A stretch of DNA of 7,961 bases from an uncultured Campylobacter sp. GTDB lineage: Bacteria > Campylobacterota > Campylobacteria > Campylobacterales > Campylobacteraceae. Within the stretch, counting starts at the first letter, position 1. Each line of letters opens with the position of its first letter. Of the stretch, positions 1 through 4,834 are shown piece by piece. Under the pieces are notes generated by a model. It saw nothing but the letters and a program-made list of their open reading frames with translations. It searched no databases and had not been told where the DNA came from. A program made the translations under genes and the position numbers. The stretch spans positions 1-7,961 of the forward strand of contig CAJPSJ010000080.1 of assembly GCA_905373295.1 (NCBI GenBank), given 5' to 3'.

Positions 1-32
1 AGCAAGCCATATGTGCGGGCTATCTGGACCTT

Positions 33-72
33 GCCGAATTTCGCACATCGCAAAATCGCGGCGAAATTCCGC
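33..72. repeat. Inverted repeat, 12-bp arms with 16-bp loop
   Basis: The arms GCCGAATTTCGC (33-44) and GCGAAATTCCGC (61-72) pair over 11 of 12 positions with one C/C mismatch, enclosing a 16-nt loop. Neither strand has a run of T after the stem, so it is not a typical rho-independent terminator. It could still be a 3' stem for the Sel1-repeat transcript ending about 170 nt away, or a short dispersed repeat. The AATT core framed by GC resembles repeats inside argS (3480-3578). Confidence 0.5.
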
Positions 73-135
73 GCGCTATAAAAGCTCACAAATCCGCCGC
101 GGTAGTATCGCAGAAGCCGCCGCAAAATTAATACC

Positions 136-229
136 GCGCGACGAGCAGCGCAAATAGGCAGTGTGAGGCGAATAGCGCAAAATAGACGCCATACGACAGA
201 CGGCGCGCGACGAGTAGGGTAAACAGGCA
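136..229. repeat. Imperfect 25-bp direct repeat, two copies
   Basis: The segments at 136-160 and 205-229 both begin GCGCGACGAG and end AGGCA. By direct comparison they match at 21 of 25 positions. Their starts are 69 bp apart. No open reading frame covers both, so they are not obviously protein repeats. Function is unknown. Confidence 0.5.
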
Positions 230-242
230 AACGCGTGCCGGA

Positions 243-1037
243 CTACCGATCGCCCTGCTTCTCTAAAATTTTATCTTTTAGTAACTCGTAGAACTCGCAG
301 GATTTTTTATTGCCCGCGTCGCAGCCCTTTTTGACGTATTCGAGCCCCTTGGAAAATCCGCGCAAATCCCCCTCGCTCAGATACAAATAGCCTAAATTAT
401 TGCAGGCGTCATCATAGCCCAGCTCGCAGGATTTAGTGTAAAGCTTCTCTGCCTTGTCGCGATCCTGCGGCGCGCCGAGACCCTTATCATACGCAACGCC
501 GGCGTTATAGCAGCTATCCACTAGCCCGCCGTCGCAACCTCGCTCAAAAAAGCTCACTGCCTTTGCCGAATCCGCCACGAGCCCAAAACCGCCCATGAAA
601 TAGACCACGGCCGCATTATGACAGCTCTTGGCGTAGCCCAAATCGCAGGCTTTGATATAGTGCCGAGCTGCCGCAGAGAAGTCCCTACTCAGGCGCCCCC
701 TTTGATACAGGTTGCCTAGCTTGTGGCAGGCTACGGCGACGTTTTTATCGCAGGCTGCGGCATAAAATACGCCCGCTTGCGCCGAATTGCCCTCGCCGTC
801 GTATAGAGCTCCCAAATCAAAGCAGCTATCTTTCTCACCCGCCTCGCAAGCTTTAGCAAGAGCGAGCCTGGCGCCGTCGTAATCTCCGCGGGAGAGTTTG
901 TCGCGCCCCAGCTGCGCGCAGCTTACGCCGTCGCCGCGGTAGCATTTAAACGATAAAACGGGTGACGGCCAAAAAAGCACCATAATCAAGATGCAAGCGG
1001 CGATCAAAAGCGCCGCTATGTCGATGGTCTTTCTCAT
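243..1037 (-). CDS. Hcp-like Sel1-repeat protein, GC-rich paralog
   Basis: This 264-residue protein is made of Sel1-like (tetratricopeptide-related) repeats of about 32-37 residues. Seven C-x7-C pairs are visible (Cys 32/40, 64/72, 96/104, 131/139, 168/176, 204/212, 239/247), the hallmark of the Helicobacter/Campylobacter cysteine-rich Hcp family, in which each repeat's two helices are clamped by a disulfide. A basic start followed by a hydrophobic segment (about residues 5-29) indicates Sec export, either as a cleaved signal peptide or an uncleaved inner-membrane anchor; disulfides fit a periplasmic or extracellular location. I chose ATG 1037 over the in-frame TTG at 1064 because AAAAGGA lies 5 nt upstream and the neighbouring paralog begins with the same MRKTI. 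Family members are linked to peptidoglycan binding or host interaction, but a specific role cannot be read here. The gene is richer in GC than its paralog. Confidence 0.88.
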   Translation of the reverse strand: MRKTIDIAALLIAACILIMVLFWPSPVLSFKCYRGDGVSCAQLGRDKLSRGDYDGARLALAKACEAGEKDSCFDLGALYDGEGNSAQAGVFYAAACDKNVAVACHKLGNLYQRGRLSRDFSAAARHYIKACDLGYAKSCHNAAVVYFMGGFGLVADSAKAVSFFERGCDGGLVDSCYNAGVAYDKGLGAPQDRDKAEKLYTKSCELGYDDACNNLGYLYLSEGDLRGFSKGLEYVKKGCDAGNKKSCEFYELLKDKILEKQGDR

Positions 1038-1076
1038 ATCTATCCTTTTTGCGGCGATGCGCAAATTTTAAATAAC

Positions 1077-1106
1077 GCACTAGTAAACCTATAGTGCATT
1101 ATTGCA
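1077..1106 (-). promoter_or_regulatory. Candidate promoter and leader hairpin of the distal Sel1-repeat gene
   Basis: On the minus strand an extended -10-like element TGCAATAAT occupies 1106-1098, about 60 nt before the ATG at 1037. Directly after it, 1077-1097 forms a small inverted repeat (GCACTA, 9-nt loop, TAGTGC), which would fall at the start of the transcript or act as an operator. There is no clear -35 box, which is usual for Campylobacter promoters. A similar TGCAATAA lies before the paralog. This is pattern matching only. Confidence 0.3.
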
Positions 1107-1247
1107 AGCAAGGCGTTAAAAATTTAAACAGCACAAAAAAGCGCCTAGTTTAAACCAACCCGCAAGTCTATGATATTTTACGCAATAGCTTGTCGCATTA
1201 AATTTAAACTGCTCAACCGTCTTTTGTGCCAATGATGAAGTAAAATT

Positions 1248-2051
1248 TTAATTTTGCGGTTGATCTATTGAAATCGTGTCTTTTATCCATTGAAGCTTTT
1301 CGCAAATTTTTTCATTCCCTAAGTCGCAAGCCCTCACAAAATAGTCTAACGCCTTGCGGAGATCTTGCTTTACATTCTGACTACCGCCAACGTACAAAAC
1401 TCCGAGATTACCGCAAGCATAGGAAAAGCCTAAATCGCAGGCTTTCGTGTAAAATTCTATAGCTTTATCATAGTTCATCTGCGTCCCGTCGCCTTGCTGA
1501 TATGAAAATGCGACGTTATAGCAGCTATCGGGTAAGCCACGTTCACAGCCTTTTTTAAAAAGCTCAAACGCCTTTTCGTGATCTACTTCTAGTCCAAAAC
1601 CGCCCATAATGTATACACTTCCACCGTTGTGGCAACTTTTACCATAGCCTAAATCACATGCTTTTTCATAAAATTTTACCGCTTTTTTATAATCCTTCTC
1701 TAGGAGACCTTTTTGGTATAAATTTCCTAGCTTGTGGCAACTTACTGCTTTACTTTTCTCGCATGCTTTCAAATAAAATTTGCTTGCTTTTATAGCATCT
1801 ACTTTATCGCCATTATCATATAGGGTACCTACTTCAAAGCAGCTATCGATATCTCCTAAATCACATGCTTTTGCGAATATTGTCCTTGAGCTTTCATAAT
1901 CACCTCTTGATTGTTTATCTCGCCCTAGCTCCACGCAGCTTTTATTGTCGTCAAAATGGCATTTTAACGATAAAATCGGCGTAGGAAAAAGAATTTTAAT
2001 TAAAACACAAACGGCAATAACAAGGGATACGATGCTAATTGTCTTTCTCAT
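1248..2051 (-). CDS. Hcp-like Sel1-repeat protein, AT-rich paralog
   Basis: This 267-residue protein is a tandem paralog of the gene to its left. It shares the MRKTI start, the hydrophobic segment (about residues 5-29), the linker leading to the first cysteine, and seven C-x7-C pairs (Cys 31/39, 63/71, 97/105, 132/140, 169/177, 205/213, 242/250). The repeats read as Sel1-like helix pairs with ACDLG and CHKLGNLYQ motifs. Export and disulfide-stabilised folding outside the cytoplasm are inferred as for the paralog. ATG 2051 is supported by AAGGA 6 nt upstream. The gene is markedly more AT-rich than its paralog: a hand count gives 21/60 GC at 1681-1740 against 37/60 at 661-720 in roughly the corresponding region. 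The 210-bp gap to the next gene suggests separate transcription. No substrate or partner can be named. Confidence 0.88.
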   Translation of the reverse strand: MRKTISIVSLVIAVCVLIKILFPTPILSLKCHFDDNKSCVELGRDKQSRGDYESSRTIFAKACDLGDIDSCFEVGTLYDNGDKVDAIKASKFYLKACEKSKAVSCHKLGNLYQKGLLEKDYKKAVKFYEKACDLGYGKSCHNGGSVYIMGGFGLEVDHEKAFELFKKGCERGLPDSCYNVAFSYQQGDGTQMNYDKAIEFYTKACDLGFSYACGNLGVLYVGGSQNVKQDLRKALDYFVRACDLGNEKICEKLQWIKDTISIDQPQN

Positions 2052-2071
2052 ATATAATCCTTAAATTATCC

Positions 2072-2191
2072 ACTCATATCCATTAAAATCTGCCAGCAAC
2101 TTTATGCTTATTGCAGAAAAACACAAACAGAAAAGATTTCATATCGAAACACGATTTGAGTGAAATTAATATAAAATCAACTGATATGAGT
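2072..2191. repeat. 9-bp inverted repeat bracketing the argS–Sel1 intergenic region
   Basis: ACTCATATC at 2072-2080 is the exact reverse complement of GATATGAGT at 2183-2191, separated by 102 bp. The right arm ends just beyond the argS stop codon and the left arm lies about 20 bp before the Sel1-repeat start codon. It could be chance, a long-range hairpin, or remnants of an insertion boundary. No target-site duplication is obvious. Confidence 0.35.
2107..2115 (-). promoter_or_regulatory. Candidate promoter of the proximal Sel1-repeat gene
   Basis: The minus strand reads TGCAATAAG from 2115 to 2107, preceded by a T-rich stretch (about 2116-2140). This fits the Campylobacter style of vegetative promoter, an extended -10 with T-rich upstream DNA and no conserved -35. 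It sits about 55 nt before the ATG at 2051. The paralog has the near-identical TGCAATAAT about 60 nt before its start. The site suggests that this gene is not simply read through from argS. Confidence 0.35.
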
Positions 2192-3988
2192 CTACATCTT
2201 CTCTTTCGCGCTTAGGCCCATCAGAGCAAACGCCGTACGGATGCTAAGCGCCACGAGCGCGAACAGCTTGAGTTTCGCATCCTCGTTCTCGCTGCCTACG
2301 ACGCGGTTTTCGTTGTAGTATTTGTGAAAGTCCGCCGCGAGCGCCTTTAGGAAATCGGGCAGCTTCTGCAAGCCGCGCGAATTAAATGCGTCGTTTAAAA
2401 TTTCATTCAAGCTAAGCGCCGCAAAAGCTAGGCCGAGCCCCGTTTCATCCAGCACGCCAAAGTCCGCGCCCAAGACGTCCGCCTCGCACTTGCCCGCTTT
2501 GGTAAAAATTTGATTGACCCGCGCGTGAGCATAGTTGATGTAAAAGATCGGATTACTGCTGTCCTCGCGCGCGAGCTCGTCCACATCGAACTCAAGCGGC
2601 GTTTCGCCCTTTTTGCTGATAAAGATAAATCGCATCGCGTCTCTACCGATCGCGGCGAGCACGTCGCTCATCAAAATCGCGTTGCCCGCGCGCTTGCTCA
2701 TCTTGTAGGTCTGCCCGTCTTTGAGCAAATTTACCATCTGCATTAGGATGATCTCGAGCCTGTTTTCGTCGTAGCCCAGAAAATGCACGGCGGCTTTTAG
2801 ACGCGCGATGTAGCCGTGGTGATCGGCTCCCCAGATGTTGATGCAGCGCTCATATCCGCGCTCAAATTTGTTGTTATGATAGACGATGTCGCCCGCAAGA
2901 TAGGTCGGGCGCGCATCCTCGCGGATGACAACGCGATCCTTTTCGTCGCCGAGCTGCGATGAGCGGATCCAAATTTTGCTCTCCTGCTCATACATCTTGC
3001 CGCTGCGCTCAAGCTTCTTAATCGTAGGCCCAAGCTCGCCGTAGAGGCTCTTTTCACTAGCCCAGTTTTGGATATAGATGCCGGCGGCTGCGAGATCTTT
3101 TTGGATGATCTTTAGCACTTCGTCCTTAGCGAACTCCGCGAGCTGCAAGATCCGCGATTCGTCGCGGAAAATTTCATCGCCGAATTGGGCGCGCGCAAGA
3201 GGGATGATCTCATCGATATACTCGCCGCGATAGTATTTCTCGGGGTAGCTCACGTCCTCGCCCGCGAGCTCGCGCGCACGAAGTGCGATCGAAATGCCCA
3301 AAAGCTCGATCTGATTGCCCGCGTCGTTGATGTAGTACTCGGTATCGACGCGGTGCCCCAGATAGCCTCCGATGCGCGCGAACGTATCGCCGTAAACGGC
3401 GCCGCGCACGTGCCCGATATGAAGCGGGCCTGTAGGATTAGCGCTAATGTATTCGAGCAGAATTTTTTGCGGCATAGCGGCGGAATTCTGCGCCTCATCA
3501 CAATTTGATGCTGCGAGGGAATTTGTCGCCTCTTCGGAATTCTGTGAAATAAAATTTTGCCTAGCGGTGGAATTCTGCGATTTGGCGGTGTCGTTGTCGC
3601 TCGCAGCTAGATTTGCAGCACAGCCTTTGCTAGCAGGCTCGCTCGCGCAAATCCTTTCCGAAGCCGGTAAAATTCCACGTCCAAGCTCGGCGTCGTTTTT
3701 CGCAAAATCACCGCCCAATCTAAGAGCATTTTCAGCAAGTGCGCCCAACACAGCGGGCTTTAGGTGAAAATTTAAATAGCCGTTCACCGCCGTAGCGCTT
3801 AAAATTTCGCTATCTTTAAATTTAGCCGCAAGCTCCTCGGCGATTAGCTTTGGCGCCTTTCGCAGCTGCTTAGCCAGCGCGAAAGCCTCGGGCGAGGCGT
3901 AATGAGCCAAGCTTTTATCTTTGGGTCTTTCTAAAACAACTTTGCGAGATAAAATTTTAAAAATTTCATTTAAGACTAAATTTTTCAA
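2192..3988 (-). CDS. argS: Arginyl-tRNA synthetase with low-complexity insertion
   Basis: Class I aminoacyl-tRNA synthetase that charges tRNA-Arg with arginine using ATP, in the cytosol. It has an N-terminal Add1 tRNA-binding domain (about residues 1-100) and a catalytic Rossmann domain with HIGH at 190-193, the GADHHGY stretch at 387-393 and KMSKR at 429-433. The C-terminal anticodon-binding helical domain spans about 480-598 and contains the NPIFYINYAHAR segment. At 598 residues it is about 70 longer than Campylobacter homologues as I recall them; the excess is an Asn/Ser/Ala-rich segment at about 103-173, between Add1 and the catalytic domain. All catalytic motifs are in one frame, so the enzyme should be active. 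The start is TTG at 3988, supported by the conserved K-N-x-x-x-N-E-I beginning. Its AAAGGA sits only 1 nt away and the tatA stop is 5 bp upstream, so translational coupling is likely. It is the last gene of the operon; no clear terminator follows. Confidence 0.96.
   Translation of the reverse strand: MKNLVLNEIFKILSRKVVLERPKDKSLAHYASPEAFALAKQLRKAPKLIAEELAAKFKDSEILSATAVNGYLNFHLKPAVLGALAENALRLGGDFAKNDAELGRGILPASERICASEPASKGCAANLAASDNDTAKSQNSTARQNFISQNSEEATNSLAASNCDEAQNSAAMPQKILLEYISANPTGPLHIGHVRGAVYGDTFARIGGYLGHRVDTEYYINDAGNQIELLGISIALRARELAGEDVSYPEKYYRGEYIDEIIPLARAQFGDEIFRDESRILQLAEFAKDEVLKIIQKDLAAAGIYIQNWASEKSLYGELGPTIKKLERSGKMYEQESKIWIRSSQLGDEKDRVVIREDARPTYLAGDIVYHNNKFERGYERCINIWGADHHGYIARLKAAVHFLGYDENRLEIILMQMVNLLKDGQTYKMSKRAGNAILMSDVLAAIGRDAMRFIFISKKGETPLEFDVDELAREDSSNPIFYINYAHARVNQIFTKAGKCEADVLGADFGVLDETGLGLAFAALSLNEILNDAFNSRGLQKLPDFLKALAADFHKYYNENRVVGSENEDAKLKLFALVALSIRTAFALMGLSAKEKM
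3470..3682 (-). repeat. Low-complexity in-frame insertion in argS with GGAATT repeats
   Basis: This segment encodes about residues 103-173 of ArgS, rich in Ser, Asn, Ala and Glu, and is not part of any ArgRS domain. It contains repeated DNA on the plus strand: GCGGAATTCTGC (3480-3491), AGGGAATTTGTC (3516-3527), TCGGAATTCTGT (3534-3545) and GTGGAATTCTGC (3567-3578). All four are in the same codon phase and give Q-N-S or T-N-S in the protein. A related copy in the opposite orientation (TAAAATTCCAC, near 3670) lies at the other end of the insertion. The boundaries are approximate. Confidence 0.65.
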
Positions 3989-3993
3989 ATCCT

Positions 3994-4209
3994 TTACGCC
4001 TTTTTAGTATCGCTGATTTCGGCGTCTTTAACCTCTTGTTCCATCTTTTTCTCGACCTTTTGCGGTTCGTCGTCCTCTTCCATCTCTTTTTTGAAAGTCT
4101 TTATGCCCTGTCCTAGACCCTTTGCAAGCTCTGGGATTTTTTTCGCTCCGAACAGCAACACAACAACGATCAAAACAATCAGCCAGTGTCCAATACTCAT
4201 AGAACCCAT
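3994..4209 (-). CDS. tatA: Sec-independent translocase subunit TatA
   Basis: TatA forms the translocation pore of the twin-arginine pathway, which moves folded proteins, often with redox cofactors, across the inner membrane. The 71-residue protein has the standard layout: a short N-terminus, one membrane helix (about residues 8-20), the Phe-Gly hinge (F20-G21), an amphipathic helix with [15 protein letters not shown] (23-37), and a charged acidic/lysine-rich tail. ATG 4209 is supported by AAAGGAG 5 nt upstream (4215-4221), which overlaps the gmk stop codon, so the two genes are probably translationally coupled. Met4 is a possible alternative start but is less well placed. TatB and TatC are not encoded in this window. 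The gmk–tatA–argS arrangement matches C. jejuni and H. pylori. Confidence 0.96.
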   Translation of the reverse strand: MGSMSIGHWLIVLIVVVLLFGAKKIPELAKGLGQGIKTFKKEMEEDDEPQKVEKKMEQEVKDAEISDTKKA

Positions 4210-4219
4210 TTTTTCTCCT

Positions 4220-4834
4220 TTAAATTTTCCAAATTTCGATTAGCTTGCCTATGTCGCGGCTCGCTGTTTCTAGTTTGATAGTTTTGTAGATTGATCTTAA
4301 ATTTTCATACGCCGCTTCCAGGCGGTCGTTTATTATGAAATAATCATACTCACCTAGGCGCTCCATCTCCTCTTGCGCGTTTTGTAGGCGCAAAGCAATA
4401 TCGGCAGGATCATTATCGCCGCGAGCGCGCAACCTATCCCTAAGCTCCGACAAGCTCGGCGTAGTAATAAATACACTAGTAAGTTCGTTTTTAGGTACTT
4501 TTCCGCGCACGATCTCATATCCTTGCACATCGATGTCAAAAATCACGATCTTACCCAGCTCAAGCTCGCTAGTAGCGGCTTTTAGCGAAGTACCGTAGTA
4601 TTTGCCGTGGACCAACGCCCACTCTAAAAACTCGCCTCGATCGATGCCTGCGCGAAACTCGCTCTCGCTTATGAAATGATAATTCACGCCGTCCGCTTCG
4701 CCCGCACGCATTTCGCGCGTCGTAGAGGAGATCGAGAAGTATATCTGCTCGCCGAATTCTGCGATAAGACGCTTTATAAGCGTGCTTTTGCCGCTGCCGC
4801 TGGGACCGGAGACGAGCAAAATTTTGCCTTTCAC
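4220..4834 (-). CDS. gmk: Guanylate kinase
   Basis: Cytosolic nucleotide kinase that phosphorylates GMP to GDP using ATP, needed for GTP, dGTP and nucleotide-signal synthesis. The 204-residue length is normal for the family. The P-loop GPSGSGKST is at residues 10-18. The GMP-binding region follows, with S36, T39-R40, G45-E46, D48-G49 and Y52. The lid and core motifs DIDVQGYE (around residue 100) and the RLRARGxxD segment are also visible. The start is GTG at 4834, preceded by GGAG with 7-nt spacing (4842-4845). It overlaps the TAG stop of the upstream gene by one base (TAGTG), which implies coupled translation. No truncation or unusual residue is seen. Confidence 0.97.
   Translation of the reverse strand: MKGKILLVSGPSGSGKSTLIKRLIAEFGEQIYFSISSTTREMRAGEADGVNYHFISESEFRAGIDRGEFLEWALVHGKYYGTSLKAATSELELGKIVIFDIDVQGYEIVRGKVPKNELTSVFITTPSLSELRDRLRARGDNDPADIALRLQNAQEEMERLGEYDYFIINDRLEAAYENLRSIYKTIKLETASRDIGKLIEIWKI

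Larger units (their letters stand above)
1..242. other. Non-coding left edge with short repeats, no supported gene
   Basis: This stretch lies downstream of the leftmost Sel1-repeat gene. The plus-strand frames stay open from the edge only briefly (stops near 79, 129 and 155), and none of the short peptides resembles a known family or has a convincing start. What is visible is a GC-rich inverted repeat at 33-72 and an imperfect 25-bp direct repeat at 136-160 and 205-229. I see no tRNA-like fold and no T-tract terminator. It may be decayed coding sequence or ordinary spacer. Confidence 0.5.

Noticed and set aside
984..1037. Lipobox-like IAAC (residues 12-15) in the distal Sel1-repeat protein, suggesting a lipoprotein
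   Set aside because: The segment after the Cys remains strongly hydrophobic, which is unusual for a mature lipoprotein start, and the paralog has IAVC, which does not fit the lipobox. A plain signal peptide or anchor is more likely.
1038..1064. In-frame TTG start 27 bp upstream for the distal Sel1-repeat gene
   Set aside because: The ATG at 1037 has a good AAAAGGA site and gives the same MRKTI start as the paralog; the TTG has neither.
2160..2191. Rho-independent terminator after argS
   Set aside because: The sequence after the stop is AT-rich but shows no GC-rich stem followed by a T-run on the minus strand.
3470..3682. ArgS low-complexity segment as a frameshift or sequencing artefact
   Set aside because: The reading frame is the same before and after it, with ArgRS-like sequence and HIGH resuming immediately, so it is a genuine in-frame insertion.
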